The position numbers and the translations under genes were made by a program. Below the pieces are notes generated by a model. The model was not told the DNA's origin. It made no database searches and worked only from the letters and a program-made list of their open reading frames with translations. This document shows, one piece after another, positions 8,351 through 14,559 of a DNA stretch of 22,380 nt. Source of the DNA: DATGSF01 sp035302865. GTDB taxonomy: Bacteria > Bacteroidota > Bacteroidia > Chitinophagales > Chitinophagaceae. Position 1 is the stretch's first letter. Every line of letters starts with the position of its first letter. The DNA is taken from assembly GCA_035302865.1 (NCBI GenBank), contig DATGSF010000059.1, forward strand, positions 1-22,380, in the 5' to 3' direction.

Positions 8351-8956
8351 CGGAAAACAATCGGATTGCTCTAATTGATTTTCTATAAACTCATTATAAG
8401 ACTTTTGTGCTTTTCTATTGATTCCATGAAAAGTATCTTTATCATATCTTTTTTGTAATCTTTGTAATTTAGATTCAATCTCTTCTGCATATAATTGATG
8501 CAATTCTTTTCTCCAATTTTCTGTAAATTTTGCTTTTTTAATTCTTTCCACTAATTGGCAAGCTGCTAAAGCAGTTAAATCAAAATGTCTTTGTTCATGA
8601 TCAAGGACATTTTCATTTTTTCCTGATTTCCTCATCCATGATTGATTAGGGTCCATATATGCAGAAACCTCTATAAAAACACTTACCTTTTCTTTGGTTT
8701 CAAAAACTTTATAAGTCATATTAACCCCTGAATAAATTAATGCAGAGGCTTCTATATCCTTTTGGACATTTCCTCGAAAATCACTAATACTTAATGGTCT
8801 TTCAGGATGATAAACCAGCCACTCCTTTGTTGGCTCCACAAGTATCTTAGCATGAACTTGGATTAATTTCTCTTTTGAACTAACATTCAAAGAAAAAAAC
8901 AAAAGATTTAAAATTATAAAAAATCTAAAACATAGCACATTATTAAATTTACACAT
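8348..8956 (-). CDS. Secreted DUF922-like protein with an HExxH motif
   Basis: I start this gene at the ATG at 8956, giving 202 residues. That start yields a signal peptide directly (MCKF, then a hydrophobic core to about residue 25) and sits 4 bases after the stop of the preceding gene. A longer frame to 9004 would overlap that gene and bury the signal peptide. The mature part has WLVYHPERPLSISDFRG, then SAYMDPNQSW, then LDHEQRHFDLTALAA, where H120, E121 and H124 form a zinc-protease-like HExxH. A YDKDTFHG block follows near 171-178. This pattern matches DUF922 (putative secreted zinc protease-like) proteins as I remember them. The substrate is unknown and proteolysis is inferred, not shown. 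It probably acts in the periplasm. It is third in the era unit. Confidence 0.78.
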   Translation of the reverse strand: MCKFNNVLCFRFFIILNLLFFSLNVSSKEKLIQVHAKILVEPTKEWLVYHPERPLSISDFRGNVQKDIEASALIYSGVNMTYKVFETKEKVSVFIEVSAYMDPNQSWMRKSGKNENVLDHEQRHFDLTALAACQLVERIKKAKFTENWRKELHQLYAEEIESKLQRLQKRYDKDTFHGINRKAQKSYNEFIENQLEQSDCFP

Positions 8957-8960
8957 TATC

Positions 8961-9854
8961 TCAACTTCTCTCATATGTCCTATTTCCTTGTAAACCGCCT
9001 CCATGAATAAGTAAAATAGGTAATTTTTTATTTACAATTTGCTTTTCTAATATAAAATCTTCAAAGACTTTAAATAAACTACTGGTATAAATATAATCTA
9101 ATCTTACAGGAAGCTTTTGTTCCATCTTTTCCACAAAATCATACACCTCATCAGTAATTTGTCCAAAGTTTATGTTCCAAGGGTTTTTAAATAATTTAAA
9201 ATTATAATTATGCACATTCTTTTTTATTAAATATCCCTCTTGTTCTTTTATTTTTTTAAAAGGCGCTACCCCAAAAAACTCTTGCTGTTGTAAATCTTCT
9301 ATTTGAAAAATAGCAGCTAAGCTAGCAGCAGAACCAACATTTATCCAAATTTGCTTATAATTTTTAATAATAGGTTTTAAAATTTTTCGAATTCCTAAAT
9401 CTGCCATTTCTCCCCTCCCCCCTTCAGGAATCCACAATAATTCATTATTTACATTTAAAAACTCCGTCCATCTTTCTTCTTTTCTCAATTTCCTATAATC
9501 ATGAGCAGAAAGAGGGATAATATTCGTATTCCATTCTTTTATATCTATTAAAGTAGGAGTAAACTTTAAATTCTCATTATCAAATTTTCGCACAAATGCG
9601 TAAAAAGGGATATTATGTAAAAAGCAATAAAAGGACAAAGCGTGTAAATGATTGGAATGCGCAGACCCCATACTTACCATTCCTTTAAATTTACTTATTT
9701 CATATTGTTTTAAATATCCATAGAGTTTATAAAACTTATTTCCTGAAATTATAGGATGTACTTTAGATAAATCCAAAAGATGAATAGAGTTTTCCTGAAA
9801 TTGATAATAGGGGCTTAAATCTACTATATGTCTTTCCCACCAATTAATATCCAT
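8961..9854 (-). CDS. PLP-dependent enzyme of the ACC deaminase / D-cysteine desulfhydrase family
   Basis: This 297-residue protein has the tryptophan-synthase-beta-like (fold type II) PLP architecture. GNKFYKL at 38-44 holds the likely Schiff-base lysine K40. SAHSNHLHAL at 64-73 matches the family SNH block. WIPEGGRGEMADLG at 141-154 and the C-terminal HGGGLQGNR at 284-292 are also typical. The phosphate-binding GTGGT loop is replaced by GSAASLA (174-180), a mild departure. Family members degrade 1-aminocyclopropane-1-carboxylate or D-cysteine, and motifs alone do not tell these apart; for a bacterium like this D-cysteine or another D-amino acid seems likelier, but that is inference. It overlaps the era stop by 11 bases and is followed after 4 bases by the DUF922-like gene, so it is probably translated from the era transcript. 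Confidence 0.85.
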   Translation of the reverse strand: MDINWWERHIVDLSPYYQFQENSIHLLDLSKVHPIISGNKFYKLYGYLKQYEISKFKGMVSMGSAHSNHLHALSFYCFLHNIPFYAFVRKFDNENLKFTPTLIDIKEWNTNIIPLSAHDYRKLRKEERWTEFLNVNNELLWIPEGGRGEMADLGIRKILKPIIKNYKQIWINVGSAASLAAIFQIEDLQQQEFFGVAPFKKIKEQEGYLIKKNVHNYNFKLFKNPWNINFGQITDEVYDFVEKMEQKLPVRLDYIYTSSLFKVFEDFILEKQIVNKKLPILLIHGGGLQGNRTYERS

Positions 9855-10731
9855 ATTCTTTTAAAAATATCTGATTATCTCTCCATTTTGGACGTACTTT
9901 GACAAACAATTCTAAATATACTTGTTGCCCTATAAAATCCTCTATTCTTTTTCTACTGGCTATTCCTAATTCTTTTATTTTTGACCCACCTTTACCAATT
10001 AATATTCTTTTTTGAGACTCTCTACCAACAATAATATCTGCATTTATTCTCGTAATATGATCTTCCTCTGTATATTCTTGAATTAAAACTGCAGTATGAT
10101 ACGGAATTTCCTGTTCATATACATAATAAATTTGCTCCCTAATAAACTCGGAAACAAAAAAACGCATATTTCGATCCGAAATATCGTCTTTAGGGAAAAA
10201 TGCAGGCGCAAAAGGAAGATACTTTATTATTATTTTTAAAAGTTCTTCTTTATCTAAACCTTTTTCTATAGAAATAGGAAAAAAATAATCTGCATTTATA
10301 TAGCTGTTAAATTCCTCAATTAAGTGTTTTAAATCTTTTTTCTTTTTTATTAAATCAACTTTATTTAGAAGAAAAATTGTTTTTGTTTTAATATTCAATT
10401 CCTTCACCATCTTTCCAAACTCCTCTGGATCTGTATCTATGTCAGCCATAAGTATTGCTACATCCACATCTTCCAATGCATTTTTAATATGTTTCATCAT
10501 TTGTTGATGAAGCTTATACTTCGGTTCTATAATTCCAGGAGTATCTGAGAAAATTATTTGATAATCCTCTCCAGACAAAAAACCATGAATTCTATGTCTT
10601 GTAGTTTGCACTTTAGGAGAAACTATAGCAATTTGTTCTCCAATTAATGCATTAATCAATGTTGACTTTCCTACATTAGGAGGTCCAAAAATATTTACAA
10701 AACCTGCTTTATGTTTTTCATTCCTATCCAT
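9844..10731 (-). CDS. era: GTPase Era
   Basis: Era is an essential GTPase that binds the 3' end of 16S rRNA and assists 30S subunit maturation at the membrane-cytosol face. In this 295-residue protein the G1 loop is GPPNVGKST (16-24), G3 is DTPG (63-66) and G4 is NKVD (123-126). G5 is the less usual ISIEKG around 153-158. The switch region TTRHRIHG (43-50) is typical Era. The C-terminal KH domain shows IVGRESQKRILIGKGGSKIKELG-type sequence between about 230 and 260, including the GKGG RNA-binding loop, and the protein ends with the usual KVRPKWRDNQIFLKEYGY tail. It leads the minus-strand unit. A -7-like box lies only 4 bases before the ATG, which would make the transcript nearly leaderless. 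Confidence 0.97.
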   Translation of the reverse strand: MDRNEKHKAGFVNIFGPPNVGKSTLINALIGEQIAIVSPKVQTTRHRIHGFLSGEDYQIIFSDTPGIIEPKYKLHQQMMKHIKNALEDVDVAILMADIDTDPEEFGKMVKELNIKTKTIFLLNKVDLIKKKKDLKHLIEEFNSYINADYFFPISIEKGLDKEELLKIIIKYLPFAPAFFPKDDISDRNMRFFVSEFIREQIYYVYEQEIPYHTAVLIQEYTEEDHITRINADIIVGRESQKRILIGKGGSKIKELGIASRKRIEDFIGQQVYLELFVKVRPKWRDNQIFLKEYGY

Positions 10732-10735
10732 AAAA

Positions 10736-10743
10736 CAAAGATA
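10736..10743 (-). promoter_or_regulatory. Putative -7 box for era
   Basis: The minus strand reads TATCTTTG, an exact TAnnTTTG match ending 4 bases before the era ATG. If used, transcription would begin at or next to the start codon. No convincing -33 element is seen. Confidence 0.45.
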
Positions 10744-10774
10744 ATAGAATTAATTCAGCTTTAAGCATATTTAA

Positions 10775-10807
10775 TTTTGGTTTTTATAAATAAATGCCTT
10801 ACCTTTG
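10775..10807 (+). promoter_or_regulatory. Bacteroidota-type promoter of the initiator tRNA gene
   Basis: This is the best promoter in the window. A -33 TTTTG (10775-10779) is followed by a 20-base spacer and the -7 box TACCTTTG (10800-10807). Predicted transcription starts just before the tRNA 5' end at 10819, leaving a very short leader for RNase P to remove. Confidence 0.8.
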
Positions 10808-10818
10808 TATGCACACAG

Positions 10819-10890
<72 letters not shown>

Positions 10891-10895
10891 CAAAC

Positions 10896-10928
10896 AAAAA
10901 GTCACTTTAGTTTTAAAGTGGCTTTTTT
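10896..10928 (+). terminator. Rho-independent terminator after tRNA-fMet
   Basis: GTCACTTTA (10901-10909) pairs with TAAAGTGGC (10914-10922), with one G-T wobble, around a four-base loop, and six T follow. A tract of A before the stem could extend the pairing with the T run. Confidence 0.85.
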
Positions 10929-11230
10929 CATTCCAAGATGTCTTTTTTAGTAAATTCTCTCCATCTCATGTATATTTTTATTTAAGAGATCGCACTGTTT
11001 AGTGTTTTTATTTTTTATACTCAATGCATCTTTGCAAATTTTATTTATATGCTCTTTTTTAAAACTGCCAGAAATATAAATATAATAAGAATCCAAGATT
11101 GAGTAATTTTTAAAAATCTAAATCTTTAAAAATCAAAAAACACAATCTATAATGAATATTTCAAACTGTTATTTGATTCTAAAATGATTACTTACTATAC
11201 TTACTCTTCTTCCTTTAAAAGTAGTAAATT
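10929..11230. other. Intergenic region with no supported gene
   Basis: This AT-rich gap of about 300 bases lies between the tRNA terminator and the 3' end of the M48 protease gene. I see no open frame of note, RNA fold or mobile-element end. It has a small direct repeat, TTTAAAAATC twice near 11107-11136. A poor inverted repeat near 11211-11238 overlaps the protease stop and could be a weak terminator for it. Confidence 0.6.
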
Positions 11231-12025
11231 TTAAGGCAAGCTGTTTTTAAAACTTAAATATCCATCAATATCAACAGTAGGATCGATAGTGCTTTGACAA
11301 TTCATATCTTCTGCTTTTCCACGAATATTCTCTACTCTATTTTCTGGATTTGGATGAGTGGATAAGAATTCTGGAACCTGATTAGAAGATTCATTATTTA
11401 TTTTATCAAAAAAGTTAGCAGCACCATCCGCGTGATATTCTGAAGGACATAGATAAATAACAGAATATTCATCAGCCTGTTTTTCTTCTTTTCTACTAAA
11501 ACGTAAAGAAACCAATTCAGCACCAATTTGAGTTAAAAGATTTTGATTTTCTCCTAATAATACATCTAATAAGGTTTGTACTCCATATTTTTGAGTCAAA
11601 AGTTTGGTACTGTGTCTTTTATCAGCGTGTGCCATTTCATGACCAATAACACCAGCAAGAGAAGATTTTGAATCTAAATACTTAATCAAGCCAGTGTATA
11701 CATACATATATCCTCCTGGTACACAAAAGGCATTTTGAACTTCTGAATCAATTAAATAAATCTCCCAATCAAATTCATCCTTATATTTTACTTCTCCCGT
11801 ATTTAGAATATCGCGAACTATAGATTCCATATATTGATACTGTTCAGGATAAGCAGATCGAGACATTATTGGAAATTCGGAAGGATTTGCTTCAATTTGT
11901 TGTTTTGTTTCTTTTCCAAGTTTAATATCGTCTTGTATTGTAAAAATATTTATTCCATCTCCTTTTGTACAGGAAGCAAAAGAGATAAAGAATAAAAAGC
12001 TTAAATAAATGTAAAGTTTATGCAT
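11231..12025 (-). CDS. M48-family metalloprotease, predicted lipoprotein
   Basis: The 264-residue protein starts with a lipoprotein signal peptide. A short basic N-terminus and hydrophobic core end in FASC, so C19 should be lipidated after cleavage, anchoring the protein in the periplasm (inner or outer membrane not decidable). The protease domain spans about 35-245. The zinc motif HEMAH (129-133) supplies H129, E130 and H133, and SRKEEKQAD (177-185) supplies E181 as the third ligand. STHPNPENRV near the C-terminus is also typical of this peptidase family (Pfam Peptidase_M48), which includes the BepA/LoiP type that checks outer-membrane protein assembly. It lacks the TPR region of BepA. The biological substrate is unknown. 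It stands alone and is divergent from glyS. Confidence 0.92.
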   Translation of the reverse strand: MHKLYIYLSFLFFISFASCTKGDGINIFTIQDDIKLGKETKQQIEANPSEFPIMSRSAYPEQYQYMESIVRDILNTGEVKYKDEFDWEIYLIDSEVQNAFCVPGGYMYVYTGLIKYLDSKSSLAGVIGHEMAHADKRHSTKLLTQKYGVQTLLDVLLGENQNLLTQIGAELVSLRFSRKEEKQADEYSVIYLCPSEYHADGAANFFDKINNESSNQVPEFLSTHPNPENRVENIRGKAEDMNCQSTIDPTVDIDGYLSFKNSLP

Positions 12026-12044
12026 GTTAAAAATAATTTTATTT

Positions 12045-12052
12045 CAAAGATA
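12045..12052 (-). promoter_or_regulatory. Putative -7 box for the M48 protease gene
   Basis: The minus strand reads TATCTTTG, matching TAnnTTTG, 19 bases before the protease ATG. No clear -33 partner is seen. Confidence 0.45.
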
Positions 12053-12083
12053 AAGGAAATTTACAGCATATTCACTTATTTTG

Positions 12084-12099
12084 TTCATGATATCATGAA
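12084..12099. repeat. Perfect 16-bp palindrome in the divergent M48/glyS promoter region
   Basis: TTCATGATATCATGAA reads the same on both strands, with no mismatch and no spacer. It lies 8 bases upstream of the glyS -7 box, over the place where a -33 element would be, and about 30 bases upstream of the divergent M48 -7 box. A dimeric repressor or activator could bind here and control one or both genes. It has no T run, so it is not a terminator. The role as an operator is inference. Confidence 0.6.
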
Positions 12100-12107
12100 A
12101 TAAATCT

Positions 12108-12115
12108 TATATTTG
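12108..12115 (+). promoter_or_regulatory. Putative -7 box for glyS
   Basis: TATATTTG is an exact TAnnTTTG match, ending 9 bases before the glyS ATG at 12125. A TTG at 12081-12083 is 24 bases upstream, somewhat farther than normal for a -33 element, and the 16-bp palindrome fills that spacer. The leader would be only a few bases. Confidence 0.55.
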
Positions 12116-12124
12116 CAGTCAATT

Positions 12125-13567
12125 ATGGCAGAAAATAACACATTACAATCGATTATTTCCCATGCAAAAGAATATGGGTTTATCTTTCCTTCCAGTGAAA
12201 TTTACGAAGGATTAAGTGCAGTATATGATTACGGACCTTTAGGTGTAGAATTAAAAAGAAATATTAAGGAGTTGTGGTGGAAACACATGACTCAATTTCA
12301 TAAGGATATAGTAGGCATAGATTCTTCCATCTTTATGCATCCTAAAGTATGGAAAGCATCTGGACATGTGGATAGCTTTAATGATCCAATGATTGATAAT
12401 AAAGACTCTAAAAAGAGATATAGAGTTGATCATTTAATTGAAGATCATGTTGCAGCATTACCAGAAGAAGAGAAAATGCTAATCTTAGAAAGAATGGAGG
12501 AGATGTTAGGTGCTGAGGATTTAGAAGGTCTAAGTGAAATGATCGAAGAATTAAAAATTGTTTGCCCGATAAGCAAAACTGCAAATTGGACTGAAATAAG
12601 ACAGTTTAATTTGATGTTTTCTACAAAAGTTGGAAGTGTTGCAGATGAAGCGAATGAAATTTATTTGAGACCTGAAACTGCACAAGGCATTTTTGTAAAT
12701 TTCTCTAATGTTCAAAAAACAAGTAGAAAACATATTCCTTTTGGAATTGCACAAATTGGAAAAGCTTTTAGAAATGAAATTGTTGCAAGAGGTTTTGTTT
12801 TTAGAATGCGTGAATTTGAACAAATGGAAATGCAGTTTTTTATTCGTCCTGGAACACAAAAGGAATGGTATGAATATTGGAAAGAAGAGCGTTTAAAATG
12901 GCATCAATCCTTAGGAATACCTGCCGAAAACTTTCGCTTTCATGACCATGTTCAATTGTCTCATTATGCTGATATGGCTTGCGATATTGAATATAAATAT
13001 CCAATGGGCTTTAGAGAATTAGAAGGGATTCATTCCAGAACGGATTTTGATTTAAAAAACCACCAAGAAGAAAGCAGAAAGAAATTACAATATTATGATC
13101 ATACTTTAAATGAAGATGGAAAACCTTATGGAAATTATATTCCTTATGTTTTAGAAACTTCTGTAGGTTTAGATCGTCTAATTTTAATGCTAATGTGTCA
13201 TGCTTATACTGAGGAAGATTTAAGCACCGAGGATAGAAAAGACAGCAGAGTAGTTTTAAAATTCCACCCAAGAGTTGCTCCTATTAAATTAGCCATTCTA
13301 CCATTAACTAGAAAGGACGGCTTACCGGAAATTGCGGAACAACTATTTGATGATTGCAAAATGGAGTTTAAATGTTTTTATGAAGAAAAGGATACTATAG
13401 GAAAAAGATATAGAAGAATGGATGCTTTAGGTACACCTTTTTGTGTAACAATCGATCATCAAACTAAGGAAGATGATACAGTTACTATCAGATACAGGGA
13501 TTCTATGGAGCAAGAAAGAATTCCAGTGAATCAAATAAAAGAATTAGTACAAAAAGCAATTAAATAA
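12125..13567 (+). CDS. glyS: Glycyl-tRNA synthetase, single-chain (alpha2) type
   Basis: This class II enzyme charges tRNA-Gly. I start it at the ATG at 12125 (480 residues); a TTG four codons earlier lies inside the -7 promoter box and is unlikely. The opening IISHAKEYGFIFPSSEIYEG and YDYGPLG (35-41) are typical of the eukaryote-like homodimeric GlyRS rather than the alpha2-beta2 form. RPETAQGIFVNF is at 182-193. Motif 2 is FRNEIVARGF (215-224) with REFEQMEMQFF after it, and motif 3 is ETSVGLDRLIL (334-344). The C-terminal anticodon-binding domain begins near residue 375 (APIKLAILPL). Around residues 90-105 the cysteines found in some bacterial relatives are absent (YRVDHLIE). rnpB begins 8 bases after the stop. 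Confidence 0.96.
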   Translation: MAENNTLQSIISHAKEYGFIFPSSEIYEGLSAVYDYGPLGVELKRNIKELWWKHMTQFHKDIVGIDSSIFMHPKVWKASGHVDSFNDPMIDNKDSKKRYRVDHLIEDHVAALPEEEKMLILERMEEMLGAEDLEGLSEMIEELKIVCPISKTANWTEIRQFNLMFSTKVGSVADEANEIYLRPETAQGIFVNFSNVQKTSRKHIPFGIAQIGKAFRNEIVARGFVFRMREFEQMEMQFFIRPGTQKEWYEYWKEERLKWHQSLGIPAENFRFHDHVQLSHYADMACDIEYKYPMGFRELEGIHSRTDFDLKNHQEESRKKLQYYDHTLNEDGKPYGNYIPYVLETSVGLDRLILMLMCHAYTEEDLSTEDRKDSRVVLKFHPRVAPIKLAILPLTRKDGLPEIAEQLFDDCKMEFKCFYEEKDTIGKRYRRMDALGTPFCVTIDHQTKEDDTVTIRYRDSMEQERIPVNQIKELVQKAIK

Positions 13568-13574
13568 TTCAGAG

Positions 13575-13949
13575 AAAGAGAAATAGATGAAGAGGGTTGC
13601 TCTTATTTTAATAAGGGAGGAAAGTCCGGACAGCACAGAGTGATGCACCACCTAACAGGTGGGCCTTGAGTTAATCAGGGACAGAAAGTGCCGCAGAAAA
13701 TAACCGCCTATTTAAATATAGGTAAGGGTGAAAACGTGTGGTAAGAGCACACGATAATTTATAGTAATATAGATTATGGGTAAACCTTGCATGCTGAAAT
13801 GCCATATAGGTAAGCGTTTGAAAGTTACTCGCTTGATGCTTATGGGTAGGCAGTTGGAACTTAATAGTGATATTAAGTCTAGATAAATAACCCTGAAATT
13901 TCGTAAGAAATAATACAGAATCCGGCTTATGCAGTCTATTTCTCTTTTT
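13575..13949 (+). ncRNA. rnpB: RNase P RNA (bacterial type A-like)
   Basis: This is the catalytic RNA that trims tRNA 5' leaders. The conserved 5' core GAGGAAAGTCCGGACA is at about 13617-13632. The conserved 3' core ACAGAATCCGGCTTA is at about 13915-13929, and these two halves pair to form P4. The ends form the P1 helix: AAAGAGAAATAGA (13575-13587) pairs perfectly with TCTATTTCTCTTT (13935-13947). A run of T at 13945-13949 makes P1 itself resemble the terminator hairpin. The exact termini are estimated from P1. The gene starts 8 bases after glyS and its 3' end touches the stop codon of convergent rimM. Confidence 0.95.
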
Positions 13950-14457
13950 ATATATCCAATAAACCTTCAGGTAGTTCAAAAGTAATTTCTCTTCGCTCCC
14001 AATCCAAAGCAATTATCCACTCCTCTACTAAAGGAATTAAAAGCTCTTTATCCTCCAAGTGTAAAACCAATAAAGGATGAGGATCCAAATCATAAACATC
14101 TTCAATTATTCCTAATTCTTGTTCATCATTCCATAGTTTCATGCCAATAAGTAAAGTATAATCTTCGAGGTTTTGATCTTGTTTATTTTGTTCTGTAAAA
14201 TCTAAATAAACTTCTTTTTGCAAAATATTTTCTACATCTTCCTCTTCGAACATACGATCAAAAAGAATGCTAAAATTACCATTATGCAATTGTTTTATAG
14301 ATTTTACTCTATAAGGAACTTTAGTATTTTCCATGAGAGCTATATGTAAAAACGGAATGTTTTTTTCATTTATTTCTTTATTTTTCAAGAAATGTAATTT
14401 GGCTTCAATATCATAACCAAATCCATGTTTTTTTAATATCTTTCCTATTTTTATCAT
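13948..14457 (-). CDS. rimM: Ribosome maturation factor RimM
   Basis: RimM binds ribosomal protein uS19 and assists assembly of the 30S head. The 169-residue length is normal. The N-terminal beta barrel begins MIKIGKILKKHGFGYDIEAKL, the usual iGkI-kpHG opening, and runs to about residue 85. The C-terminal PRC-barrel covers about 97-168, with LIGMKLWNDEQELGIIEDVYD and the closing LLIPLVEEWIIALDWERREITFELPEGLLD pattern. Its usual partner rpsP is not upstream. It stands alone between rnpB and the divergent penicillin-binding protein gene, with its stop codon (13948-13950) on the T run that ends rnpB. Sequence conservation with model organisms looks modest, but the two-domain layout is clear. Confidence 0.92.
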   Translation of the reverse strand: MIKIGKILKKHGFGYDIEAKLHFLKNKEINEKNIPFLHIALMENTKVPYRVKSIKQLHNGNFSILFDRMFEEEDVENILQKEVYLDFTEQNKQDQNLEDYTLLIGMKLWNDEQELGIIEDVYDLDPHPLLVLHLEDKELLIPLVEEWIIALDWERREITFELPEGLLDI

Positions 14458-14484
14458 TATTTAGAATAAAATACCAGATTAATA

Positions 14485-14492
14485 CAAATTTA
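14485..14492 (-). promoter_or_regulatory. Putative -7 box for rimM
   Basis: The minus strand reads TAAATTTG, an exact TAnnTTTG match 27 bases before the rimM ATG. No clear -33 partner is seen. Confidence 0.4.
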
Positions 14493-14537
14493 AGGTAAAA
14501 ATACAGATAGATTCTCTCTTATCTCATAAAAAGCTAA

Positions 14538-14545
14538 TAAATTTG
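14538..14545 (+). promoter_or_regulatory. Putative -7 box for the penicillin-binding protein gene
   Basis: TAAATTTG is an exact TAnnTTTG match 14 bases before the ATG at 14560. The -33 region has no obvious TTTG. It would drive the pbp1A-pgk pair. Confidence 0.5.
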
Positions 14546-14559
14546 TACTATTCTATTAA

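Noticed and set aside
8957..9004. Longer N-terminus for the DUF922-like gene, starting at 9004
   Set aside because: It overlaps the preceding PLP-enzyme gene and puts 16 charged residues before a clean signal peptide; the ATG at 8956 fits better.
12113..12124. TTG start four codons upstream of the glyS ATG
   Set aside because: It lies inside the TATATTTG promoter box, and family members begin close to MAENN.
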